Source of the DNA: Cocos nucifera
Taxonomy: Eukaryota > Streptophyta > Magnoliopsida > Arecales > Arecaceae
Direction of reading: 5' to 3'
Length of the DNA stretch: 64,000 nt
NCBI GenBank assembly: GCA_006176705.1
Contig: QRFJ01007151.1
Location: 57,185-121,184 of the forward strand
Every line of letters begins with the position of its first letter. Positions within the stretch are counted from its first letter, which is position 1. Positions 1 to 11,093 of the stretch are shown one piece after another. A model generated the notes under the pieces. It ran no database searches. It worked only from the letters and a program-made list of their open reading frames with translations, and was not told where the DNA came from. The translations under genes and the position numbers were made by a program.

Positions 1-698
1 TAGCCTATGGCAGCAGTTTTTTGGACTACGATAGTGGTTCGTAGTAGTGACAAGTTTTACTCTAAAATTAAGCATGCTCTCTTAACTCTTTATATCATAT
101 TGTTTTGATTGTTAAATATTTAAGAAAACCTAAATTAACATAAGCTTAACTATATAAGAAATTACTTGGGTGCAATTCATGTGAATTAAATGTTTGACAT
201 CCCCCATAAGATACTTAATTATCAAAATTTGTCAAGAAGTGCATAACCTAAGAACTTTAAGATGAGTCATCTATTAATAAAAGATCATGTGTTTGATATA
301 ATTGTTTTGCATGATTACATCTTAAGCTTGATCTTTGGGGTTTTGAAAATCTCCTAGTTGCACTTCACTCGTAAAGCCCTTATCAAGATTCTCCTTAATT
401 TGATCTTACTCAAATTGATTAGTTACTCTTCCCCCAATTGATTCATTTATGCTGATTAAACATCCTTTTTGATCATTGAATTGATCTAGCATTGATTCGT
501 GCTCCTTTTTAGACAATTTCTTTGGATCTAAACTCCTTGAACTATTTTCTATTTTGAGGAGTCAAGTCCTAGATCAAATGAGTCAGCTCATGGATTCTAT
601 AGAAAAATAGTTCTATGAGGAGTCAACCCCTCATCAAAAGTTGCCTCATGCTCAATAGGAGTCGACCCTTATATTAGGAATAGGTTTTTCAACCCAAG
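1..698. other. AT-rich non-coding flank, probably leader or LTR of element J
   Basis: No convincing reading frame, RNA gene or known LTR end is visible. Three variants of an AGGAGTCAA/GAC word occur near 556, 615 and 655; the middle one sits in a small inverted repeat with TGAGG and CCTCA arms. The stretch leads directly into the J reading frame at 699, so it is most likely the leader or LTR of that element. This is inferred from position only; the matching LTR on the other side was not found. Confidence 0.35.
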
Positions 699-1045
699 GT
701 GAATTGCTCCTTCTATCTTTCTCCTTCGAGCCCAAACCCCATTCAAGGCTATCTCATCCCAAAATTGAAGCCCTTCCCTCTAATTTTCCTCCTACTTTTG
801 TTGGTTCTTGTCTCTAATGACCCCACTAAAATAACTCATTCGAAGAAAGAAGAGGACCCCCACGCAGAATCGCCGAGCCCTAGCATGTCTCCAAGCATTT
901 TTCTTATTCATAAGGAATGGTCCAAGTAGAGAATTGATCAGGGAAGGCCCTCCACAGCCTAGCAACCACCATCTCAAGTTCCCTCGGCACCCTCCACTCC
1001 ACGAACAACCCCTTCTAGAACCCTAATGTCCTTTAGGATTGTGTC
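699..1045 (+). pseudogene. N-terminal part of a degenerate element J ORF (putative plant transposon protein type)
   Basis: A frame opening at 699 reads through a hydrophobic run and then a Lys/Glu- and Ser/Pro-rich stretch (around KEEDPHAESPSPS). It continues past TAG stops at 927 and near 957 in the same frame into a Pro/Ser/Thr-rich segment up to the insertion of element A at 1046. If A and one copy of its target duplication are ignored, the frame runs on at 37833 into a Lys-rich stretch and then a domain resembling Transposase_32. A Ser/Pro/Thr-rich N-terminus before that domain is usual for this class of plant retroelement ORF. Function of such proteins is unknown. The start at 699 is only the first ATG and is uncertain. 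Confidence 0.45.
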
Positions 1046-2462
1046 TGTTGGAAATCGAGCAGGGTTAAAGCAAGCATTTTTGAAAATTTTATTACAGTGG
1101 AAGTTAAAATTAATCTACTATTAATTCTATGCATGCTATGATCAAATCATAAAATTCTACTTAGGATCTAGACAAGCTAATATGTTATAAAAAATTTAAA
1201 TATGATCGATCAGCAAATCATATTTGTTGATCGACTTATGTTCAAAACACAATACCTATGCGGGTGTAGATAATCTCCATGATCCAAATCTGAAGGAGGA
1301 AGCCCATGATGTCATGCTATAGTGCACATATGTCCGACCTCTATGCTGAGTCCACACAAAGCTCCTGGTCTCTATACTTAGACCACCCTCTCTCCCTGGA
1401 CTTTTCCATGCCTAGACTTGCACCCCTTTCTTTCTTTCTCTCTCTCTGAAACTCCTCATGAACCCTCTTAGAGTCCTCACATATGCCCACTTAATTTCTC
1501 ACATTTTATTGGCATTAATTTGATGGGAAATGCATATGGATAATATAAGGTGAAGAGGATGAGAGGTTTTAACAAATTGCTTGAATTCAAAATTCAAGCA
1601 ACTAATCTATCCTTTCTCCAATGCCTACCTAGAGTGTTTGATGCATAGAAGGACTCTCCTTCTATGCACCAACACTTAGAAATGCAAAAAATGTTTGCAT
1701 GAATTCTCAACTGGGCGTGGGAAGTAGATAAGGATAAGGGAAAAAGTTCAAACCTCTAACAACTTAAGTTGAATTCAAAATTCAACTTAAATTTAAACTA
1801 GTCCAACCATTAGACTAGGTTAAATGGAGAAAGTGGAGGAGGTGCAGATCTCCTTCTAGGTATGAGAAACTCTCACATGAATTCATAATTCATGTGAAGA
1901 AGGGCGTGGGTCAAAGTGTGGTGCAGGAAGAAAGAGTTTAAAATTCAAATCTCATTTGACTTGGTCCAAATTGATTTCAACCAAATTAATTTTCTAAATA
2001 GAATTAGAATAGATCAAATCTAACTAAATTAAGCTTAATCTAATCTAATAAATTTTTAATCAAATTAAAAATTAATTAGATCCAGTTCTAGATGAAGTCA
2101 GGATTGAATCTTCTTTAGCGATTATGTCATCTCATGTCCTAATCGGGTCAAATCCAATCAAATCAAATTCAATTAGATTTGATCGAATCCTCATCACTCA
2201 ATCAAATTAAATTAATCAATAATTAAATTACTAATTAATCCTCTAATAATATACAAAATTTTAATTGAATGGGTATCTGGGCAACAAAGTCTCATCAGCA
2301 TGAAACTCTCGATCGAAGAGTCCTAAACTAGTTGGACTTTTGAACTTAGTATCCCAAATGAATGAAACTCACAATCATGGAGTCCCAAACCAATGGGACT
2401 CTTGATCAAAGAGTCTCAGACAAGTAGGACTCAGAGTCTTAGTCTAATGAGATCCATAAATA
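1046..2462 (-). repeat. Element A 3' LTR, distal part
   Basis: Aligns by eye along its length with 35226-36807, for example the shared words around the internal CAAGCA box, the 'aactctcaca' blocks and the tandem array near 2302. It breaks at 2462 where element C enters and resumes at 19741. No coding content. Confidence 0.88.
2302..2462. repeat. Minisatellite of about 31 bp in the A 3' LTR (left part)
   Basis: Degenerate units of about 30-31 bp with the theme GAGTCYCA-n6-TGGGACTC followed by TTGATCA. The array is cut by element C and its remaining units lie at 19741-19835. The uninterrupted array is at 36650-36905. Confidence 0.75.
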
Positions 2463-4331
2463 TGAAAGAATAAGTACCATACAAGCCAATCACATTATGA
2501 TGTGATGGGACTTTTCTGTATAATTTTCAACTCATGTAATGACATTTATTTTGATATCAATAAAATTAAGGCATTTGATTCATCATTCCAGTTGCATCTT
2601 TTATATTTATAGACAATGATAAATCTTAAATATTAGGATAATAGTTTTAGGGGATATGAATGGATCATGCCTGTGAGACCTAAAATCTTAAAATATTCTT
2701 AGTCGGAAGAATATTGAGTCGGGGATCAATGTTCTGGATAGACTAGCACATCCTATGTATACTCGATGGAGAGGGCGATAGATCTCATAAGCCACTTATT
2801 TGAGGACACTAATACAAGGATGTGGGTGTTCATCGAGGAATGAGTTTATTGAATTGACTCGCTAAAAAGAACATCTTATAAAACTTACTTGTATGTCAAA
2901 AGATGATTCTCTAAGTGAAAGTTGTGCAAGTGATCCTTAGACCTGAGACCACTATGATACCTTATACACATAAGCCCATTTTTTTTGGTTCATACTCAAT
3001 CATGATATTAAATCATGAACGGGGTGTTCTGAATATGGTCAAGTGTGCATGAAGGTTGTGAGTAGGTCAACAAGGAATTGATCATTCCTAGTAAGAGGAG
3101 ATGTCATCCTATGCATTTTCATCTATTGATAACTCAGTAAGACTTTAGCCAAAGCAAAATGAAGATTAGATAAAGTTTTCTAATCATTCATTAGAGTCAT
3201 CATTAATTAATGGAGAATTGATATGAATATGTATTTGAGTTTGACATTTATCCATGCTTATAAATGTATTCGGGATGTAGGATGATTGAGGGATTGAATT
3301 ACAGTGATACTTGCAACTAAAGGATATATTTGGTATTTCTATCAAATTTTATATCTTTTAGATAGTCATGATACATTGTTAGATGTTAATCTTAACTTGT
3401 ATATTTTGATTGAATTAATGAGATTAATTCGATCCTCAATTAAATAGTGCTTCTAATTGGTGAAATCAGGTTGGCATTAACCATAATCGATTAAGATTGA
3501 GTCCAATTAGATTAGATTAAAATACACCCAAACCTACTGTTGGCTAGATATAGAGCCCAATGGATCACACACATAAAGAAATTGATCAAGAATTAATTTT
3601 AGGGTCATTGGATCTTAATTGGATGGCTAATTGACATGCTAGCACATGTTGGCTAACCTAATTCCTTGCCAAATTAGTTTGGCTCGAATCCTTGCTTTTT
3701 GGCTAACCAGTTTTAATTTAATTTAAAATGTGGTTGAGCAATAAAGGCAACCCATCAGATGGGTGCCACTTGGCATCATTTTGGACTCATTTATGAAGAG
3801 TCCTGGGTGCATAAAATTCCTTCTTCCCTTAGTGCCACATAAAGTGGCACATGAATATTTCTTGGCGCATAAAAGGACTAAGAGTCCTTCTACTTTGGGG
3901 TGTTGACCAAGTCCATGACCCTTCTCAGTCTCTCTCTCTTGTGGGATGCCCACCATCTTTGATTGGTCAAAGATTGTGGGTGCAAGATTTAAATCTCCTG
4001 GGAAAACTACACAAAGAGTCGCATAGCTTAGATTATTGGCACCTAAGAGTACTTTTGCTTAAAGGCACTCTAGTAGGCACCTACTCTAGGACTCTCTCTC
4101 CCTTATCCATGCCATATTAAAAGGATTTTCAAAATAAAATTCAAAATAAATCAGATGAAATTCGAAATTAATGTGGGAATGATGTATATGCAACATTCTG
4201 GAGGTAGAAATCAGTTTTTACGAGCCTCCAAGACTCCTTCTGCATTGAGGGACTTATCTAGTCTCTTGATAAGACTTTTAAATAGCTGATAAGTGCTTGG
4301 AAATGGATGCTATTGGTGCTTCATCTAGATC

Positions 4332-4339
4332 TATAAATA
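4332..4339 (+). promoter_or_regulatory. TATA box of the element C 5' LTR
   Basis: TATAAATA, repeated at the matching place of the 3' LTR (19234-19241). It lies about 500 bp before the LTR end, leaving room for R and U5. Likely the core promoter of the genomic transcript; inferred from position and sequence. Confidence 0.55.
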
Positions 4340-4767
4340 GGATACAGATGGAAGGTGTCGGGCATTCCAATTCAGTGGCTTGTCTTAAGATTCTTCCTCC
4401 TTTTCTTTTAGACAAGGTATTGGTAAGACAAGGAGTCTTCCTTTAGACAAGGTCTTATCCAATACAAGAAGTCTTAATTAAGACAAGGGTTAGGAAGAAT
4501 ATTTAAGAAGGCTATGAGAGAATAATAAGGAGATTAAATTAGAGAGAAGAAGGAAGAAGGAAGGTCAAGAAATTCTTGTTCAAAATTCAGCAAGCAAGGC
4601 TTTGATAGGAATTATTTTTGAATTTAATTTCTTTGTGATTACTATTGGAGGGCGAACACGTAGGCACCTCATGAAAATATATCATAATCAAATTAGATAT
4701 ATAAGAGTATGTTCCTTTATCTTATATTATATACATGTATGTGATTGTAAATTATCAAGGTTGGTCC

Positions 4768-4782
4768 TAGGGTTTAGGGTTT
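4768..4782 (+). promoter_or_regulatory. Telo-box-like TAGGGTTTAGGGTTT in U5
   Basis: Two TTTAGGG units near the LTR end, kept in the 3' LTR at 19671-19685. Telo-boxes (AAACCCTAA) are known plant cis-elements; a role here is only possible. Confidence 0.4.
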
Positions 4783-4838
4783 GATTGACCTAAATTTTTT
4801 AAATCAATTGCTTCCACCATGTAGATCAAACCCAACAA

Positions 4839-4852
4839 AGGTATCAAAGCCC
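4839..4852 (+). other. Primer-binding site of element C (tRNA-iMet type)
   Basis: AGGTATCAAAGCCC starts two bases after the LTR end and differs little from the copia TGGTATCAGAGCC, the complement of initiator tRNA-Met. Confidence 0.8.
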
Positions 4853-6036
4853 ATCTTGTATGATTCAATTATATGCATAAATACTTTTAATAATGATTTA
4901 AGGCATGATATGATTGGTACATATATTATATGTTTGATGATCATGTTAATGTAACATGTCATGTTATATGATCATGTTTTCAATTGTTATAATTTTAATT
5001 ATATATCTTTTGTAATGTCTTAAATTAGATGTTATGATACATAATGCACTAATTCATCATTCTAATTATATGGTTGTCCTATCATATCGGCACATACCCG
5101 TTATGCTGAAAGATTGTCCTAAAATGATGAATATTATATATGTTTCATATAGCACAACCTATAGATTCACATATTAAAAGTTTTTAGGATGTGCATGAGA
5201 TTTTTAAAATCCTCTTAAAAATTATATTGTCATAATATTGTAAGATTAAAAGGCAAATCCATTCTTGATAGAAATTATTTAATTGATGTCTAGAAAAGTG
5301 GTTCTAGAAAGGTAAAGAGAACGTGGTTTAGTAATTGGGTCTGTTTCTTACCTGGCCAATTTTAATTGGTATCTAAGGTAAGAATGGGAGGCCTCCCACC
5401 TCTCTTCTACTTACCTAGCCAATTCAATTCAATTAAAATCTTGAATTGAAAATGCATATTAATCAAAGACACTACAAAAATGCCTTCCTTCTTGCTAAGG
5501 TGATTATTATTTCATGAACGATAGTAAGTTTGTTGTGCTATCCACAAGACTTTCCATGGAGATTGATATAATAATATCTTAATTCATTTTAAAATGCTTA
5601 TAATATATTTGATTTATTATTGCTTTATTGTGCTATCCACAAGAGCAATATTAATTTCAAATATAACTATATAAAAAATGAAAGGTTTGACTTGACTAAA
5701 ATATTATAGTTTGTTGTGCTATCCATAAAACTATATATGTTTTAGAGGCAGGATATGTTGAGAGTTGCATGGAGATACAATTGGATAGGCTTTTCTATCT
5801 TTGAACTTATTGAAGTTTGTGGTGCTATCCACAAGACTTTCTTAAGGGATAAGGATCTCAACCCCACTAAGAAGCCGGATTAGAGTTTTCTCGTATACTA
5901 TAGGAAGGGCAATGGTATATGGTAAAATAGTGGGAGTAATAACTAAAATAAAAGATCTCACCTAGTTATACATATCATAATGAGTGGTCTACTTATATTA
6001 GTGTTCTTATTTCATGTAGATTAAATATCTGCATAA
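4853..6036 (+). other. Element C 5' leader with repeated hairpin motif
   Basis: Non-coding 1.2 kb between primer site and gag. It contains four copies of a 20-23 bp word with core TTGTGCTATCCACAAG at 5528-5550, 5624-5644, 5709-5732 and 5815-5837. Each can fold as a small stem-loop. A relative of the motif is in the leader of element D at 63931-63950. Confidence 0.7.
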
Positions 6037-6870
6037 ATAGCTTCTTCACTCTCATTATGATGCATACTTGATACAAATAAATTGATTGGTCCAAATTACA
6101 TGGACTAGTTGAGGAACTTGTGCATAGTGCTTGTGCAAGAAAAGTTGTCGTATATTCTGGATACACCTGACCCAGGGTCGGTCAGTGAAGATGCTTCAGA
6201 GGAGGAGAAGTCCACCTACAAGATGTGGCAAAATGATAGTATGACTATCAAATATATCATGTTGGCCTTCATGAATAATAAATTACAGAGGCAATATGAA
6301 AGTATGGATGCTTCTTCCATATTGCTCAATCTAAAAGAGCTTTATAGAGAACAGAGCTGGACTACTAGGTATGAATTATCTAAGTAGTTATTCAGAGCTT
6401 GGATGACTGAGAGAACTTCGGTTCAAAACCATGTGTTGAAAGTGATTACTTAATCACTAGATTGGGTCAATTAAGTTTTACCATGAAATGCAGAGCTCAA
6501 TCAGGATCTCATACTGTAGTCTCTCCCAAACTCCTTCTCCCAGTTTGTTGTTAATTATCATATGAACAAATAGAATACTTTTCTGCCAAAGCTACTAAAT
6601 ATGTTAAAAGTAGCAGAAACTCAAATCAAGGGAGAGAAATGTCCACTTCTATTGGTGGATAAGAAGAAGACTAGCAAGAATGGTTCAAAGAAGAAAAATA
6701 AGTTGAACCTTAAGAGAAGCAAGAAGAAGGAAAAGAATGTCCCTATAGACATGACCTATTATCACTGCGGCAAGATAGGACATTGGAAGAAAAATTGCAA
6801 GAGTTATCTTTCCAAGATAAAGGAAAATGCTACACAAAAGAATATGTATATGATACATACAGTATTTTTA
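6037..6870 (+). pseudogene. Element C gag (nucleocapsid precursor)
   Basis: The frame that matches D's gag start has ATA (6037-6039) where D has ATG, so the start codon appears lost. Early stops lie in the TGATGC and TAG codons of the first 40 residues. The longest clean part is 6109-6387, with QEKLSYILDTPDP near its start, typical of copia gag. The second clean part from 6601 is Lys-rich and holds the zinc knuckle YHCGKIGHWKKNC, in which the first Cys of C-X2-C-X4-H-X4-C is Tyr. Gag would form the virus-like particle and bind genomic RNA. The frame runs directly into protease as in other copia polyproteins. Confidence 0.8.
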
Positions 6871-8230
6871 TTAAGTTCTTCAGTCAATAATTCATGGGTA
6901 TTGTATACCGCATATGGTTTTCATATCTGTAATACTTTACAGAGGCTACAGAGAATCAGAGGGCTGAATAAAAACGAGTTCAAGCTATTTGGTGCTAGTG
7001 AAGAATCTATCTCTACTAAAGTTGTGAAAACTTACCTACTGAAGTTACCAACTAGAAGAACTCTCAATTTGGAAGAATATTTTTATATGCCCAATGTTAT
7101 TAAAAATATCATATCTGTACCTCTTTTGATAAAAGATGGACATCAAATAAAATTTATGAGTATTGGTTGCTCTATTTTTCATTCAAATGAGTTTTATGGT
7201 AATGGGCATTTTAGTAATGGTCTTCTGATTTTTTTACTTAATGAAAATGCATTTCATATTGATAAAAATATGAAAAGGAAGAGAGAAGATATTAATATGT
7301 TATTTCTTTGGCATTGCCATTTCGGTCATATTAGTGAGTCAAGAATAAATAAGTTATATAAAGAGAAATTCTTTGAACCCTATGATTATGAATCATATAG
7401 GACTTATGAATCTTGCCTCATAGGAAAAATGACCAAGTCTCCATTTTTAGGACATTGAGAAAGAGCAAATGAGTTATTGGCATTAGTATATTTAGATATA
7501 TATGGGCCAATGATAACTCAGGCCAGAGGAGGATATTTTTATTTCATCATATATACTGATGACTTATCAAGATATGGATATGTGTGTCTTATGAAACACA
7601 AGTCCAAAGCTTTTGATAAGTTTAAGGAATATCAGAAGATGGTCAAAAATTAAACTAGAAGAAGTATTAAAGTCCTTCGATCTGATCGAGGTGGCAAATA
7701 CTTATCTAGCGATTTTCTTGATCATCTTAAGAAAAAAAAAATTCTCTCTAAATGGATACCTCCTTATATGCCATAATTAAGTGTAGTGCAAAGAAGAAAT
7801 TGTACCCTTATTAAAATGCTACGGTCAATGATGTGCTATGCTGATCTTCCAATATCATTCTAGGGATATGCCCTAGAAACTACTGCATATATTCTTAACA
7901 AGATAACTTCTAAGTCTTTTCCTAGCACTCCATATGAATTATGGAATGAAAGAAAGCTTAATTTTAAACATCTTAAGATATGGGGCTGTCCTGCTTATGT
8001 CAGAAAAAATTTTGAACATAAGCTAAGCGCAAGGTTAGATAAATATTTATTTATAAAATATTCTAAAAAAATTTAAAAATATTATTTCTACCATCCTATT
8101 GAATAAAATATAATTATTAGTAGGCATGCCATATTCTTAGAAAAGAAATTCATCTAAGAAAGAGGCAGTGGGAGAAATACTGAACTTAAGAAAGTTTAGG
8201 ACCTGCAAATGGTTCCAAAAATGTCAAATA
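6871..8230 (+). pseudogene. Element C protease and integrase
   Basis: The protease site reads WVLYTAYGFHICN where a D-T/S-G core is expected, so the catalytic Asp is lost. A GAG-pre-integrase block follows, with WHCHFGHI near 7310 and CESCLIGKMTKSPF near 7410, together the HHCC zinc site. The integrase core follows with YLDIYGPM near 7490, where the first acidic residue is still Asp, then LRSDRGGKY near 7675. Stops interrupt at 7456, 7651 and several later codons. The C-terminal block with IWGCPAYVRKNF near 7980 is the usual copia integrase end. Integration of the cDNA would be its role; this copy cannot work. Confidence 0.85.
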
Positions 8231-9270
8231 AAAATACTCAACTAGAAGTACCCAAAGATGAGGTACAACCATAATATACACCTCTTTCCCATAGGTCAGA
8301 GAGACTGCGACATGCACCTCTAAAATATGGTTTCGTCATAGAGAATGATAATGAGGCAAATATCATTCAAGATGATGATCCATTGACCTATTCTGAAGCC
8401 GTCATGAGTAAAGACTCTAACAAGTAGCTAGTAGCAATGAAATCCAAAATGGAGTCTATGTATTCCAACCAAGTTTGGACTTTGGTTGATGCATCAGAGG
8501 GTGTTAGCCTTATAGGATGCAAATGGGTCTTCAAAAAGAAGATCGGAGTAGATGGCCAAATTGAAACCTACAAGGCTAGGTTATTGGCAAAAGGTTTCAG
8601 ACAGAAATAAGGAATTGATTATGATGAAACTTTTTTGCCAGTGGCTATGCTAAAGTCTATACATATTTTACTTGCTATAGTATCATACTATGATTATGAA
8701 ATATGACAAATGGATATCAAGACCGCTTTTTATAATGGTAATCTTGAGGAAGAGGAATATATGACTCAGCCAGAATGCTTCATCTCCAGTGTGAGACCAA
8801 ATCAGGTATGCAGGCTTAAAAGGTCCATTTATGGATTAAAGTAGGCTTTGAGGAGTTGGAACATCTGATTTAATATGATAGTCAAAGAGTTTGGCTTCAT
8901 AAAAAATGTGGATGAACATATGTATATAAAAAGGCTAGTGGGAGTGCCATAGTATTCTTAGTTTTATATGTCGATGGCATATTACTTATTAGGAATGATA
9001 TCCCAATACTCCAATCAGTTAAGACTTGGCTATGAAATAAGTTTTTCATGAAAGATTTAGGTGAAGCATCTTATATTCTTGGAATAAAGATCTATAAAGA
9101 TAGATCTAATAGGATGCTAGGCTTGTCCCAATCTAGGTACATTGACTTAGTATTGAAATGATTCAAATGGAGGAAAGTAAAAGAGGTTACTTGCCCATAA
9201 GTCAAGGTATACATTTTTCTAAGAAGATGTCTCCCAAGACATCAGAAGAAAGAGAAAGAATAAAATTGAT
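8231..9270 (+). pseudogene. Element C reverse transcriptase
   Basis: Copia RT is recognisable from CKWVFKKKIGVDGQIETYKA (near 8520) through DYDETFLPVAMLKS and QMDIKTAF to KDLGEASYILGIKIYKDRS (near 9055). Stops come from Trp- or Gln-like codons turned to TAG or TGA (for example near 8425, 8608 and 8704). A deletion and frameshift occur near 8915-8930, just before the active site. That site reads YVDG in place of YVDD, losing one catalytic Asp. A further shift occurs near 9155. Its role would be minus- and plus-strand cDNA synthesis. Confidence 0.87.
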
Positions 9271-9950
9271 CTCTTATGCTTTAGCAGTAGGATCTATTAT
9301 GTATGCCATGTTTTGTACCAAACCTGATGTGGCTTATGCTTTACGCATAGTCAGCAGGCTAATCTAGGAGAGGATCATTGGAAAGCTATGAAAAACATTC
9401 TTAAGTATCTAAGAAAAACTAAAGATGTTTTTCTAATTTATGGAGGGTTAGAATTGAAACTAGAAGGTTATACTGATTCTAGATTTCAGTCAAATCTAGA
9501 TGATAACAAGTCAATATTAGGATATGTGTTTACGTTAAATGGAGGTGCAGTGAGTTGGAAAAGTTCAAAACAGCATACTGTAGCTGACTCAACAACAGAG
9601 GCAAAATACATTGTTGTTAGTGAAGCTGCCAAGAAAGCTTTCTTGATGAAAAAATTCATCAGTGATCTAGGAGTGGTTCCTGAGATAGAATGACCAGTAC
9701 CACTATATTGTGAAAAAACTAGTACAGTGATCGAAGCCAAGAAACCAAGGTCTCACCATAGATCAAAGCACATGCTCAGATGGTTCTACCTTATTCAGAA
9801 GATTGTCGAGAGATAAGATATTGTATTAGAATGAGTAGATACTAAGAACAATATAGTAAATTCATTCACTAAAGCCTTACCATAGTAATTATTTGATCAC
9901 CATCTCAATTGTTTGGGTTTGAGATATAAGGATGATTAGCTTTAGTGCAA
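9271..9950 (+). pseudogene. Element C RNase H and pol C-terminus
   Basis: After the connection segment (GSIMYAMFCTKPDVAYAL) the RNase H domain runs in a clean frame 9388-9693. It contains KNILKYLRKTKD, the GYTDS-like YTDSRFQSNLDD block and ADSTTEAKYI, which supply the first Asp and the Glu. It continues through stops to FTKALP near 9870. It would degrade the RNA of the RNA/DNA hybrid. D carries the same region on the opposite strand at 59943-60639. Confidence 0.87.
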
Positions 9951-9959
9951 GTGGGAGAT
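9944..9959 (+). other. Polypurine tract of element C
   Basis: Purine-rich GTGCAAGTGGGAGAT abuts the 3' LTR start TGAAAGAATAAG. The same tract, reversed, abuts the D LTR at 59921. Confidence 0.85.
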
Positions 9960-9983
9960 TGAAAGAATAAGTGCCCTACAAGC
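9960..9983 (+). repeat. First 24 bp of the element C 3' LTR
   Basis: TGAAAGAATAAGTGCCCTAC plus AAGC matches 2463-2486 with two changes, then element G begins. The rest of the LTR resumes at 17375. Confidence 0.9.
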
Positions 9984-10919
9984 TGATGCGTGCTAATTTA
10001 TAGCTATGGCAAGTGCACCAGTCGATCAAGTAATAAAGTGAATGAGTAGAGTATCGTCCCTAGAGGATTGAAAAATAAGTACTGAAAAGCTCTTTCCTAT
10101 GCTTTATTTAGAAGATCGATTTATGAGAATAAGAAATTAAAGAACAAAACAAAATAAATAAATAATTAATTTTTTTTTATAAAAAAATAGAGAGAGTGTA
10201 AATTATTAGGGTTTTAAACTCAAGAGCAATGGATTACTAAGGCAATCAGTTCACCAGCTCAGTCAATACAATATTCAGGTTTTTAGATTAATTTTATTTC
10301 ATGTGATGGTGGAGTCTCCTAATTTATTCACTACCCTTTGGTCCAGGCATAGCAAAACTATTAATATTTATTAATTACCCTTTGGTCTAGGTGTAATTTA
10401 AATAAATATTAATGCATTAGGTTTTGTGAAATCGTCCAAGTAAAATATGCTACGTCCAAAGTGCACTAAAATTTTTGCATGCATATGAATTCTAATTTGA
10501 TTCATAATACAAGGTATATAATCAAGAAGCAATAACATAGATGTACTTGGTCCGTAACATCTATGTTCATCAGATCAATTAGAAGATGGCCAGTAATCTA
10601 AAAGCATTAAGATCAGATTTATATACTCCTCATGAATAAAATTTAAAAATAAATCATACTGAATATTGCATCAAAAGAGTCGCTACACCTTAGCCTTAGT
10701 AAAAGAAAATTTAGTTCATGATAACAAGTTCAAAAATAGCAAATAAAATAAAAAAAATATAGAAAAATTAGACTGTTTGATTGCTAAAATTGATTGTCTG
10801 TTGCTCTTGGTGTGGAGAACTTGGCGAAGAAGAAGAGGCTCCTTAATCGATGTCTTGATCATCGAAAGAAATCAAAAATCCTTTTTGATTTTCTCACAAA
10901 TCACTCTTCTCTTTCTACC

Positions 10920-10978
10920 TCTCTCCTCTCTCTTTCTCTCTCTCTCTTTCTCCCTCTCTCTCTCTCTATTTCTCTCTC

Positions 10979-11011
<33 letters not shown>

Positions 11012-11057
11012 ATTTCTCTCTCTCTCTCTCTCCCTGTCTCTCTCTCTGTCTCTCTCT
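10920..11057. repeat. CT/GA microsatellite in the G 3' LTR
   Basis: Almost pure (CT)n on the plus strand with T and C interruptions. The equivalent tract in the other LTR (16420-16512) is shorter, so the two have changed length since insertion. Confidence 0.95.
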
Positions 11058-11086
11058 GATTTATTTTTCACGACAATAGTAGGTTT

Positions 11087-11093
11087 TTTTATA
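11087..11093 (-). promoter_or_regulatory. Candidate TATA box of the G LTR
   Basis: TATAAAA on the minus strand, kept at 16541-16547 in the other LTR. The GA tract lies directly downstream of it, where the transcript leader would be. Confidence 0.45.

Larger units (their letters stand above)
2463..4837 (+). repeat. Element C 5' LTR
   Basis: 2375 bp, matched along its length by 17375-19740 after the first 24 bp. It holds a TATA box at 4332-4339 and a telo-box-like repeat near its 3' end. Short open frames inside, such as 3851-4120, have counterparts with different ends in the other LTR and are not credible genes. Confidence 0.92.

Noticed and set aside
1440..1800. Repeated AATTCAAAATTCAA words in the A LTR
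   Set aside because: Short AT-rich inverted words present equally in both LTRs; they look like compositional repeats, not a separate element.
5528..5837. Spaced direct repeats that might suggest a CRISPR array
   Set aside because: Only four units, imperfect, with spacers of about 65-85 bp of related AT-rich DNA, in a plant retroelement leader; no cas genes.
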